A stretch of 64,000 nucleotides of DNA, taken from the NCBI GenBank assembly GCA_005217565.1, contig SJCO01000005.1, positions 124,001-188,000 on the forward strand, read 5' to 3'. The translations under genes and the position numbers were made by a program. This DNA comes from Puteibacter caeruleilacunae. GTDB taxonomy: Bacteria; Bacteroidota; Bacteroidia; Bacteroidales; Prolixibacteraceae. This document shows positions 16,131 through 24,550 of the stretch, piece after piece (within the stretch, counting starts at the first letter, position 1; each line of letters starts with the position of its first letter). The notes under the pieces were generated by a model that was not told where the DNA came from, made no database searches, and saw nothing but the letters and a program-made list of their open reading frames with translations.

Positions 16131-18416
16131 ATGATGTTTAGATATATATTCGTTTTGTGCATTTTCTGTGCAGTGATAAGTTCTTCTTTAACTGCACAGA
16201 ATCGCGTTTATGAGTTAAATATCGGTGAAAATATTACGCCGATAATCGAGGATAATCTTGATTTTGAAGGCGTGAATCCCGAAGGAACGACTTTTAGCGT
16301 GAATAATCGATATTTTGAGAGAAATGGAGAGCCTTGGTTCCCTTTGATGGGTGAGTTTCATTATATCCGCTACCCTGAACAGTACTGGGAAGAGGAAATC
16401 GTAAAGATGAAAAGTGCCGGACTGAGTATTGTGGCAACTTATGTATTTTGGAATGCGCACGAACATCCTAAGGGAGTATGGAATTGGGATGGTATTCGTG
16501 ATTTGCGACAGTTTGTTGAATTGTGTCACAAGCATGATATGTTTGTCTGGCTGCGCATTGGTCCCTGGAGTCACGGTGAACAATTACATGGAGGACATCC
16601 CGATTGGATTAACGGGATGAAAGGTAAACGTTCAAATAATCCTGAATATCTAGCGGAAGCTAATAAGTTATTTGGGCAAATTGCGACTCAGGTGAAAGGA
16701 CTTTATTTTAAGGATGGAGGTCCTATTTTAGGCGTTCAGCTAGAGAATGAGTACGCATCGGGAGATGTGAACCATATTGGAACATTGAAAACGATGGCTA
16801 TAAAAGCAGGTATTCAACCTGTATATTTTACAATCACTGGTAATAGTGTTTTTCATGATGATGAATTTGAGGCAATTCCGTTGCAGGGGGCTTATCCTTA
16901 TAGAGGCTGGGAGACTCGTGGAGGAAAGGCAACAAAGGACTTTCTCTATGGAAATGATCAATGGATTCTTACTGATGCCTTGGGGAAGGTTTATTATGAT
17001 GTAACCAAGTATCCTAAAGGACTATGTGAACAGGGTTGTGGTAGTCAAATGACCTACAGGAACCGATTTATTGTAGAACCTCATGTTGTGGAGGCTCATC
17101 TTCAGAATCAGATAGGTAGGGGGATGAATCTAGTGGGGTATTACATGTTTCAGGGAGGTACGCAGTTGCCTGGGTTGAAAGAACCTGGTTGTCCTGAATC
17201 ATATGATTTTCAGGCGCCAATATCAGAGTTTGGCTTACTGCGTCCTTCATACAAGTATCTGAAAGTGTTGCATAGTTTTGTTCGAGATTTTGGTAGTGAT
17301 TTGGCAACAATGAAAGTTGTTGAACCATCAACCCCAGTGAAGGATGAATTGAATACTGTTGATTTGAGGTATGTGGCCAGAGTCGCGGGGAAAAGTGGTT
17401 TCTTATTTCTAAATAATACGCAGGTAAGGGTACCTATGCCTGATAAAGAGTTTCAGGTGAGATTGAACTTTGAAGGCGAAACGCTGACTTTCCCGCGAAA
17501 ATCATTGAGACTAAAAGGGGAGGCTACAGCTATACTTCCATTTAATATGGATATTGAGGGGGCATTATTAAAATATGCTACAGTACAACCTATTGCTCAA
17601 TTCCAGAATGACGATACTAAGGTGTTATTTTTTACCAAAGTACCTGGAATGGATGTAGAGTTAGCTTTCGACAAATCTACTGTTCAGCAGGTAAAAGGTT
17701 CAGGATGGGATAAAGAAATTAACGGTGATGTTGTGTATGTGAACATTGATAATCCTAAAGAGGCCTGCCTTGATGTTAAGACAAATTCTGGAAAGAAGGT
17801 AAAGATGGTAATGCTGACTCGTCAGCAGGCTGAACAATGTTGGAGGACTACCATCAATAATCAGGAAGTACTGATTATTTCAAATGCTGATGTGATGTTT
17901 TACAACGATCATATTAAACTGCGTCAATTGGATGATACGGAGTTTAATATGAAGGTATTTCCGGAGATTGATAACCTTTATGTTGGAAGAAAGAAAGTCA
18001 AAACCATTAAAGGTGAGATATTTGAGACTTTAAACTGTGCTGTGGAAGCGCAACAGGTATCCCTTGATATTGCTGACAAGAATGATGGTAGTATAAATGT
18101 TGCGATTCAGTCTAATGCTCTTGATGGCTTAAGTGATATTATTGTGGATGTTGATTACCTGGGGAGTAATGCAGAAGCGTGGGTTCGTGGTAAAAATGTT
18201 ACCGATCATTTGTATAATGGCACAAAGTGGCAATTTGGCTTGAAGCGTTATTTAAAGAATAAAGAGCTACAGGTGCATTTCAAGGCGAATGAATGGAAGG
18301 ATAATATCACTGGTGTAGATGAAAAACTAGTTCGTGAGATTAAAAATAATACTCCTAAGATAAAATCAATTAAAGCACATCCTCAGTATCAATTGAAATT
18401 ATCGTGGAAAAAATAA
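16131..18416 (+). CDS. GH35 beta-galactosidase, secreted
   Basis: A 761-residue protein with a signal peptide (1-22, cut SLTA-Q). The GH35 barrel shows GEFHYIRYPEQYW (74-86), FWNAHEHPKGVWNWDG (106-121) and RIGPWSHGE (142-150). The acid/base motif is GVQLENEY (201-208, E207). The nucleophile is probably E300 in CEQGCGSQMTYRNR, matching the ELGGG-type motif of one GH35 clade. The family removes terminal beta-galactose. It is more divergent than the classical lacZ-like GH35 around the substrate pocket (PWSHGE for PYICAEW; HPDW for LPAW), so specificity may be unusual. The C-terminal part (about 400-761) is beta-rich. It lies 7 bases after the GH89 and 10 before the next gene, a tight operon. Confidence 0.87.
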   Translation: MMFRYIFVLCIFCAVISSSLTAQNRVYELNIGENITPIIEDNLDFEGVNPEGTTFSVNNRYFERNGEPWFPLMGEFHYIRYPEQYWEEEIVKMKSAGLSIVATYVFWNAHEHPKGVWNWDGIRDLRQFVELCHKHDMFVWLRIGPWSHGEQLHGGHPDWINGMKGKRSNNPEYLAEANKLFGQIATQVKGLYFKDGGPILGVQLENEYASGDVNHIGTLKTMAIKAGIQPVYFTITGNSVFHDDEFEAIPLQGAYPYRGWETRGGKATKDFLYGNDQWILTDALGKVYYDVTKYPKGLCEQGCGSQMTYRNRFIVEPHVVEAHLQNQIGRGMNLVGYYMFQGGTQLPGLKEPGCPESYDFQAPISEFGLLRPSYKYLKVLHSFVRDFGSDLATMKVVEPSTPVKDELNTVDLRYVARVAGKSGFLFLNNTQVRVPMPDKEFQVRLNFEGETLTFPRKSLRLKGEATAILPFNMDIEGALLKYATVQPIAQFQNDDTKVLFFTKVPGMDVELAFDKSTVQQVKGSGWDKEINGDVVYVNIDNPKEACLDVKTNSGKKVKMVMLTRQQAEQCWRTTINNQEVLIISNADVMFYNDHIKLRQLDDTEFNMKVFPEIDNLYVGRKKVKTIKGEIFETLNCAVEAQQVSLDIADKNDGSINVAIQSNALDGLSDIIVDVDYLGSNAEAWVRGKNVTDHLYNGTKWQFGLKRYLKNKELQVHFKANEWKDNITGVDEKLVREIKNNTPKIKSIKAHPQYQLKLSWKK

Positions 18417-18426
18417 AGTTAAATCT

Positions 18427-21357
18427 ATGAGATCGTTAATTATTATCTTGAGTGTTTTTATTCCAACCTTATGTTGGAGTATAAACTATACAACTCCTGA
18501 AAATCCCTGGCCTGAGAAATATGGTAATCATCGGGCTGTTTTAAACATTTCAGAAAATGCAGAAGCTGCTCATCTTTGTTTTGAATGGCGAAGGCATGAC
18601 AATGCTCCTGATCAGAAGCAGTTCTTAATTATTCATGCTGAGAGTGGTGATGTCATTGAAAATATTCATCGAATAAAGGTGAATAATGAGGTGTGTGAAC
18701 TCTCGTTCGGACCGATAAAGAAGACAGGCAAATATTACTTCTACTACCTTCCTTACGAGGTGCAGTTAGGGGCTGGCTTTTATAATAAGGGATACTTAAA
18801 GTCTGAGAAACCAGCTTGTAAACAATGGCTTTCAAGCATTAGTGAAAGACCAAGTGTTGAAGTAGAGGTTCTTGCCATAGAGAGCAGAAGTGCTTTCGAC
18901 TCATTTTATCCTATGGAGGTTATCGCTTTGGAGCAGGAGAAAAAGGCGCTGGTGCAAAGAGAAAAGCAAGACTATCTTGTCTTCCCTGAAGATCGAAAGT
19001 ATCCAATACGGATGCAGGATAATATTCCTGAAAGATGGGTGAAGAGAGGTCCTCAAAAGGAATTTATAGGTATCGCCTTGCGTCATGAATATTATGCCTT
19101 TCAATTGGGGGTGTGGGCTGCAAAGACAGATTTAGAAGATGTAAAAGTTTCATTCTCCGACTTAGTCGGGCCTGGTAAAATAGCTGCTGATCAGCTGACC
19201 TGCTTCAATACTGGAGGGACTGATCCTTATGGTAAGACATTTGTCAAGCGTGTAGATGTGGCTGTCGGACAAGTACAACCTCTTTGGATTGGTGTTGATA
19301 TTCCTGAGAATATAGCTGCTGGAAAGTATGAGGGGAAGGTAACAATTGAAGCATCAAATAGTGACGCGACTACAATAGATGTTAGCTTGACTGTTCAGGA
19401 TGAGGTTATTGCAGAGCGCGGTGATAATGAACCTTGGCGTCATTCCAGACTACGTTGGTTGAATTCTACTTTAGGAATCGATGATGAGCCAACAGAGCCC
19501 TACAAGCCTATTCAGAAGCAAAAGAAAAACAAGTATGAGTTCACAGGAAAAACGTTGACGTATGGTGATCAAGGATTGCCATCAAGTATTGAAGTAAAAG
19601 GTATTGAGCTGCTTGTTGATCCTATTTGCTTTAATGTGAGCACCTCTGAAGGGATAGTTGACTTTACTACGGGGGCCAAAGTAGAACAAGTAAAACTATC
19701 ATCAGGAATTGTTACTGAACGTTGGACCAATAATTCCGAAGTATTTAAACTACAAGGAGAGCGAACACTAGAGGCTGATGGTTATCTCAATTTTAAGTTG
19801 AAGCTTACGCCGTTAAAAGATGTTGAGGCTAAAAATATTCAGTTGGAAATACCATTTAAGTCTGACATTGCCAAGTATATGAAAGGAATGGATTTACCTG
19901 GTTCTTTAGTGCCTGAAAAGCATAATGCTAAATGGAAGGGACCTCATGATAGTTACTGGATTGGAAATAACAATGGAGGTCTTTGGTGTGAGTTCCGCGG
20001 AACAACTTATCATGGACCAATGCTAAATCTGTTTCATCCTGAATACCCTGTATCATGGCATAACGACGGAAATGGTGGATTTAAAATTGAGAAGCAAGGG
20101 CAAACAACCAAAGCTATTACTTATAGTGGACAACGCAGTATGCAAAAGGACGAGGAGATTGTATTCGAATGGTCTATGTTGGTTACACCTGTAAAGGAGA
20201 TCAATTATGAGAGTCAGTTCTTAGATCGTTATTACCATAACTGGATGAGTCCGATACCTTCAGAGGAGGATTTTAATGCAGGTGTTGAGGTGATAAACTT
20301 ACATCATGCAAATAAGTATAATCCAAATATTAATTACCCATTTATTGCGGTAGATCAGATGCGTGAATTCGTAGATAAGATCCATGAAAAAGGTAAAAAA
20401 GCAAAGATATACTATACCGTTCGAGAGCTTACGAATTACACAACAGAGCTTTGGGCATTAAGGAGCTTAGGGCATGAGATTTTGGGTGATGGAGCTGGTG
20501 GTGGTTATCCTTGGTTACGGGAGCATTTAGTTGGTGATTATCGTCCGCAATGGTATCAGCATCTGGGAGATCAGAGTGCCGATGCTTCTATTGTGAATGC
20601 CTATGGCGATTCGCGCTGGTATAACTACTATATCGAAGGATTAGCATGGTTGGTGAAGCATGTGGATATTGATGGTCTGTATCTTGATGATGTGTCGTAT
20701 GACCGACGTACCTTGAAGCGTATTCGTAAAGTCCTTGATAGAACAAAACCAGGATGTTTGCTTGATTTACACTCCAATACAGGATTTTCAAAAGGACCAG
20801 CTACTCAATATGCTGAATTCTTCCCTTATCTCGATAAGCTATGGTTTGGTGAAAGCTTCCAGTATAGTAAGATGCCTCCCGAAAATTGGTTTGTTGAAGT
20901 ATCAGGAATACCATTTGGTCTGATGGGGGATATGTTGCATGCTGGTGGAAATCGTTGGTTGGGGATGCTGTTTGGTATGACTGTCCGTCATCCATGGCAT
21001 ACCGAAGGCGTGACGTGTGATCCTCGTCCAGTATGGAAAATATGGGATTCATTTAAGATTCAAGATGCTCAGATGATTGGTTTCTGGGAGAATAACACTC
21101 CAGTAACGACAAGCTCAGAGGCGGTACATGTTACCTGCTATGTGAAAGATGGAGAAACACTTTTAGCTGTAGGTAATTTTTCTGATCAGGAGAAGAAAAT
21201 TAATCTAGATATTGATTTTAAGCAATTGGGATTAAAAAAGGGCAAAGTGTCACTTCACGCTCCAAATATTGAGAATTATCAGAAAGAATACACTTGGACG
21301 GAAGGAGAAACAATAACGGTTCCTGCCAGAAAAGGATTTCTTATACTGATGAAATAG
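18427..21357 (+). CDS. Large putative glycoside hydrolase, DUF6067/GH123-like
   Basis: A 976-residue secreted protein (signal peptide 1-18). N-terminal beta-domains (about 20-330) include a DUF4091/GH123-like linker (QPLWIGVDIPENIAAGKYEG). A middle beta-sandwich follows (about 350-600), then a TIM-barrel-like region (about 610-900) with YHNWMSPIP, KAKIYYTVRELT, DGLYLDDVSYDR (about 750), LLDLHSNTGF (about 777) and WFGESFQY (about 808). A C-terminal beta-domain ends it. The paired aspartates at DD and the glutamate in GES are candidate catalytic residues. I assign it to the DUF6067-type predicted glycosidases by overall resemblance; no activity can be asserted. As last gene of the GH89-GH35 operon it likely acts on what remains after GlcNAc and Gal removal. 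Two terminators follow. Confidence 0.72.
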   Translation: MRSLIIILSVFIPTLCWSINYTTPENPWPEKYGNHRAVLNISENAEAAHLCFEWRRHDNAPDQKQFLIIHAESGDVIENIHRIKVNNEVCELSFGPIKKTGKYYFYYLPYEVQLGAGFYNKGYLKSEKPACKQWLSSISERPSVEVEVLAIESRSAFDSFYPMEVIALEQEKKALVQREKQDYLVFPEDRKYPIRMQDNIPERWVKRGPQKEFIGIALRHEYYAFQLGVWAAKTDLEDVKVSFSDLVGPGKIAADQLTCFNTGGTDPYGKTFVKRVDVAVGQVQPLWIGVDIPENIAAGKYEGKVTIEASNSDATTIDVSLTVQDEVIAERGDNEPWRHSRLRWLNSTLGIDDEPTEPYKPIQKQKKNKYEFTGKTLTYGDQGLPSSIEVKGIELLVDPICFNVSTSEGIVDFTTGAKVEQVKLSSGIVTERWTNNSEVFKLQGERTLEADGYLNFKLKLTPLKDVEAKNIQLEIPFKSDIAKYMKGMDLPGSLVPEKHNAKWKGPHDSYWIGNNNGGLWCEFRGTTYHGPMLNLFHPEYPVSWHNDGNGGFKIEKQGQTTKAITYSGQRSMQKDEEIVFEWSMLVTPVKEINYESQFLDRYYHNWMSPIPSEEDFNAGVEVINLHHANKYNPNINYPFIAVDQMREFVDKIHEKGKKAKIYYTVRELTNYTTELWALRSLGHEILGDGAGGGYPWLREHLVGDYRPQWYQHLGDQSADASIVNAYGDSRWYNYYIEGLAWLVKHVDIDGLYLDDVSYDRRTLKRIRKVLDRTKPGCLLDLHSNTGFSKGPATQYAEFFPYLDKLWFGESFQYSKMPPENWFVEVSGIPFGLMGDMLHAGGNRWLGMLFGMTVRHPWHTEGVTCDPRPVWKIWDSFKIQDAQMIGFWENNTPVTTSSEAVHVTCYVKDGETLLAVGNFSDQEKKINLDIDFKQLGLKKGKVSLHAPNIENYQKEYTWTEGETITVPARKGFLILMK

Positions 21358-21381
21358 ATATCAAAGTGTTGTTGTAATAAG

Positions 21382-21416
21382 GATAGTCGGAATAGTTTAT
21401 TCTGATTATCTTTTTT
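21382..21416 (+). terminator. PUL 1 terminator, first
   Basis: A 13-bp stem with two G-U pairs (21382-21394 with 21398-21410), a three-base loop and T6. Confidence 0.85.
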
Positions 21417-21454
21417 AATTCGTAGATTGATTTTACGAAATCATGATTGTTAAT

Positions 21455-21481
21455 GGCTGCCTTTTTCCGGGCAGCCTTTTT
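21455..21481 (+). terminator. PUL 1 terminator, second
   Basis: GGCTGCC (21455-21461) pairs with GGCAGCC (21470-21476), followed by T5. It backs up the first terminator. Confidence 0.85.
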
Positions 21482-21539
21482 AGTCTCGGTTGATTTGATA
21501 AAGATAAACTTTATGATACAGTTTCATCCGCGAAAATTC

Positions 21540-21571
21540 TTGATGAGTTTATGGTAAATCAATTATATTTG
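21540..21571 (+). promoter_or_regulatory. Housekeeping promoter of the membrane AraC gene
   Basis: TTG (21540-21542), 21 bases, then TATATTTG (21564-21571), a full match to the Bacteroidota -33/-7 pattern. Start of transcription would be near 21577. Confidence 0.7.
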
Positions 21572-21589
21572 CAGCGTTTAAAGGAATAA

Positions 21590-22765
21590 GTGCAAGTGAC
21601 TATGAAGGAATTTATTGATTTTATGCCGTTGGTGGGGAGTATTGTTGGATTTTTGTTAGCAGCTTTTGTTTTGCTGAATGCTAAAACACAAAGCAATAAG
21701 TCGCGTTTCCTGCTAACATTCATTATTCTGTTTATTTCCTATAGTCTGCTGGAGAGCTATTGGGCGTATACTGATCCAAAACTCTACTACACTTATTTCA
21801 TCTATAATCTGGTGGGGTTGTTCTATTTGCTTTATGTAAGAAATTTATTGAGACTGAAGATCAATCTAAAATGGATTGTCATTGTTCTCTGTGGATATAC
21901 CCTTATTCATAGTGCGGCTTTAATTTGGACTTATGACCTAATCCTGGATCTTACGAATTATAAACCTGAAAATGATCTAAAATATTTGGTGTTGTCTATT
22001 GATTACTTTGTAATACTAGCCTGTAATCTGTGGACGGTGATTTATGCATATAAGAAAATCAAAGATATTCCCCTGGAAAAAGTTGTTCCTAAAGAGAGGA
22101 TCAACATCATATGGTCAAAGAAAATTATCAGAGCAGCCAGTGCTATCTACTTACTGCTAATGGTAGGTTTTTTTAGTCTTGTAATTGTGAGTGTATTGAA
22201 TGGAAGCTGGTTTACAGGTGATGATGATGCTTCGATATTTTTCGTATCCACTAATTTTATTTTGTTTTATGATGGAATTGAGGTACTGCTAACTAGCTCA
22301 TTCATCTTTACCATTGGTGTATGGGCCATCCGTATTCCCGTGTTTTCTCCTTATCTCGAAGAGATTGGCGGAATTGCAAAGCCAGAGCCTCAAAAGAAAT
22401 ATGCCAGGTCTACGCTAAAAGAGGATGAATCAGAATACATATGGTCATCTTTAAAGCAGTTAATGGAAGAGGAGAAGGTGTATCGTAATCCGCTTCTAAG
22501 ACTTAATGATGTGGCAGAAAAACTGAATAGCCCGCTTCCTCACGTTTCTCAGGTAATCAATGAGCAGCAGGGACTTAATTTTTTGGATTATGTGAACCAG
22601 TATCGTGTTGAAGAAGCAAAACAATTATTGGTTTCGGAGGAGTCAAAATCTCTTACTATACTAGCGATAGCTTATGAAGTTGGTTTCAATAGTAAAACCG
22701 CATTCTATACCTCATTTAAAAAGGTGACTAATATGACACCTTCAGAATATAAAAAGAATGCCTGA
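21590..22765 (+). CDS. AraC-family regulator with multi-pass membrane N-terminus
   Basis: A 391-residue protein. The first about 250 residues form some seven hydrophobic segments (for example FMPLVGSIVGFLLAAFVLL, FLLTFIILFISYSLLESYW and IYLLLMVGFFSLVIVSVL). The last about 110 residues are an AraC/XylS DNA-binding domain: LLRLNDVAEKLNSPLPHVSQVINE is helix-turn-helix 1, then QYRVEEAKQLL, then ILAIAYEVGFNSKTAFYTSFKK and MTPSEYKK. Membrane-anchored AraC proteins of this layout are frequent in Bacteroidota and are thought to sense envelope or small-molecule signals. Its position just ahead of the TolC/adaptor/RND genes suggests it controls them. The first in-frame codon is GTG at 21590; GTG at 21596 or ATG at 21602 are alternatives, and only the AAGGA at 21581 favours the early ones. 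Confidence 0.88.
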   Translation: MQVTMKEFIDFMPLVGSIVGFLLAAFVLLNAKTQSNKSRFLLTFIILFISYSLLESYWAYTDPKLYYTYFIYNLVGLFYLLYVRNLLRLKINLKWIVIVLCGYTLIHSAALIWTYDLILDLTNYKPENDLKYLVLSIDYFVILACNLWTVIYAYKKIKDIPLEKVVPKERINIIWSKKIIRAASAIYLLLMVGFFSLVIVSVLNGSWFTGDDDASIFFVSTNFILFYDGIEVLLTSSFIFTIGVWAIRIPVFSPYLEEIGGIAKPEPQKKYARSTLKEDESEYIWSSLKQLMEEEKVYRNPLLRLNDVAEKLNSPLPHVSQVINEQQGLNFLDYVNQYRVEEAKQLLVSEESKSLTILAIAYEVGFNSKTAFYTSFKKVTNMTPSEYKKNA

Positions 22766-22918
22766 TTGAGACTAGACAACCCTTAATCTGCATGCAATTC
22801 CTCATAACTTTAATCTGACTTTTAACAAGGAAGCACTGACAAGACTCTTTGCTTTTTCTATATCTTATTTCTATTGAAATTTTAACCGAATTCTATTCTG
22901 ATAAAAGGAAGATAGAAT

Positions 22919-22950
22919 TTACCTAAAGATTACCTAAAGTTTACTTAAAG
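22919..22950. promoter_or_regulatory. Triple 11-bp direct repeat, candidate regulator site
   Basis: TTACCTAAAG at 22919, TTACCTAAAG at 22930 and TTACTTAAAG at 22941, exactly 11 bases apart, one helical turn. This geometry is typical of OmpR/PhoB-type or other head-to-tail binding regulators. It lies about 300 bases before the TolC-like gene. Confidence 0.65.
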
Positions 22951-23014
22951 AATGTTGGGGTAGCTTCCCCGGTAAGAAGTTGCTCTAAGGAGAGACTAAA
23001 TATACAAAAAATAG

Positions 23015-23127
23015 TCCGTATTTATATCCGTACTCCTGATTATTGTGTTTTTTGTTGTTGGGTGTGTTAGTGCCTGAAAATGAACTGTATCGCTGCGTGT
23101 GTTCTGTCCGTATTTATGTATCCGTAC
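23015..23127. repeat. Two TCCGTA-N-TCCGTA repeats
   Basis: TCCGTATTTATATCCGTAC at 23015-23033, and a second copy with two extra bases at 23107-23127. Each contains TCCGTA twice in direct orientation. Confidence 0.6.
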
Positions 23128-23245
23128 ATGTTGCTGTCCTGGAATTTATCCTGATTTAAGAGAACGGAAGACTCGCCTTGAATCTCTGCGTAGGTTTGCA
23201 TCGGAAATCGAAAATAATCGATGCATAATCAGAAAAAATATTGTT

Positions 23246-24550
23246 ATGAGATTTTACATTCTTAGTCTTTTAATTGTTCTCGGTGGAGGGATAAAAGAAG
23301 TTAGCGGACAAACATTAGATCTGGAAGAGTATCTAAACCTGGTTCGAAAGGAGAACATACAATTAAAACAAAGTGCAACAAATGTGCAGATATCAAAAGA
23401 GCAATCGAAAGAGGCGAGAGCTGGTTTGTTGCCATCATTAGGAGCCAATATGGGCTATAAGAGAGATTTTACAAAAAGCTACATGTATCTTAATGAAGGA
23501 GGTGCTGGTGCTGAGGGCTTACCTAATAAATTCAGAACGAATTATAATAATAATGTAACAGCCAATTTAGTGGCCGAACAACCACTATACGCACCATTGG
23601 CATCGGCCAATTACAAGTTGTCGAAACTGGCCTCGCAAGCTGCTGAGCTTCAGGATCAGGATTTACAAAAAGAGCTGATTCATCAGGGAACACTATTGTT
23701 TATGCAGGCTATCTATGCCAAAGAGAGTATCGGTGTTCTACAGGAGAACTCCGCTTTGGCAAAAGATCAAATGGAAAAGATGAAGAGCCTTTACGAGGAA
23801 GGGTTTGTGAGTGAGATACAGATGCGCAAATCAGAGCTTTATTATAAACGTACCAAGCCAATCCTTCAAGAGGCTGAAAACTCATATGCAACCATCCTGA
23901 ATAATATGAAGCAGCTGGCAGGCTTATCAGGAGAGGAATCTATTGAATTGAAAGGAGAAATCGCCTGTGAGCGCCCTTCACTTGATGCATTGATGAATTA
24001 CGATCAGAGTTTAAGTCTCAATAGTAAAATCAAGCTTTTAAATAAGCAGCAAGAGATGGCTAAACAGAAAGTTGAATTGAGTAAAGCAGCCTGGTATCCA
24101 TCAATAAAAACCACACTCGGTTATGCTTATACTGCCGATGATGATAAATGGAAATTTAAGCAGGACAACAATGTGGTGTATGGTCAGTTGCAAGTGCAGA
24201 TTCCCATTATCAGTGGTGGAGCAAACAGTGCAAAACTACGAGCAGCAAAGCTGGAAAGAGAGAATGCCATTCATGAGATGGTGAATTCACGAATGAAACT
24301 CAATAAAGAAGTAGATAATGCCCGACTGAATATGAGTTATGCTCAGAAAAAAATAGAGGAAGAGAAGGAGTTGATTGATTTGAGTGAGAAGGAAATTTAT
24401 GTTGCTAACGAGCAGATCAAGCTAGGAGCGATTACGCCTCTGGAATTCAAGGAAATCAGACTGGAACTTACCAAGGCACGTTTAGGATTGCTTAATGCAT
24501 ATCTCGATCTGCATATTGCTCAGTTAACGATTAAAAAGATATTGGAATGA
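23246..24550 (+). CDS. TolC-family outer-membrane efflux protein
   Basis: A 434-residue protein. Start ATG at 23246 gives MRFYILSLLIVLGGGIKEVSGQ, a proper signal peptide, whereas the longer frame from 23099 has a cysteine-rich leader with no export signal. The mature part is a duplicated TolC-type alpha/beta barrel. LDLEEYLNLVRKENIQLK and the later KLLNKQQEMAKQKVELSKAAWYP are the equivalent repeat starts, and long coiled-coil helices lie near about 140-230 and 340-430. It forms the outer-membrane and periplasmic channel of a tripartite RND pump. Its stop overlaps the adaptor start by four bases (ATGA at 24547-24550), indicating translational coupling. Confidence 0.92.
   Translation: MRFYILSLLIVLGGGIKEVSGQTLDLEEYLNLVRKENIQLKQSATNVQISKEQSKEARAGLLPSLGANMGYKRDFTKSYMYLNEGGAGAEGLPNKFRTNYNNNVTANLVAEQPLYAPLASANYKLSKLASQAAELQDQDLQKELIHQGTLLFMQAIYAKESIGVLQENSALAKDQMEKMKSLYEEGFVSEIQMRKSELYYKRTKPILQEAENSYATILNNMKQLAGLSGEESIELKGEIACERPSLDALMNYDQSLSLNSKIKLLNKQQEMAKQKVELSKAAWYPSIKTTLGYAYTADDDKWKFKQDNNVVYGQLQVQIPIISGGANSAKLRAAKLERENAIHEMVNSRMKLNKEVDNARLNMSYAQKKIEEEKELIDLSEKEIYVANEQIKLGAITPLEFKEIRLELTKARLGLLNAYLDLHIAQLTIKKILE

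Larger units (their letters stand above)
22766..23245. other. 480-base leader of the efflux operon with phased repeats
   Basis: No gene seen. It holds three 11-bp-phased repeats (22919-22950), a short GGGG/CCCC hairpin just after them (about 22956-22970), and two TCCGTA-paired repeats (23015-23033 and 23107-23127). An in-frame extension of the next gene back to 23099 exists but lacks signal-peptide character. Confidence 0.55.

Noticed and set aside
23099-23245. N-terminal extension of the TolC-like protein
   Set aside because: The extra 49 residues are cysteine-rich and cover the second TCCGTA repeat; the ATG at 23246 begins a clear signal peptide.
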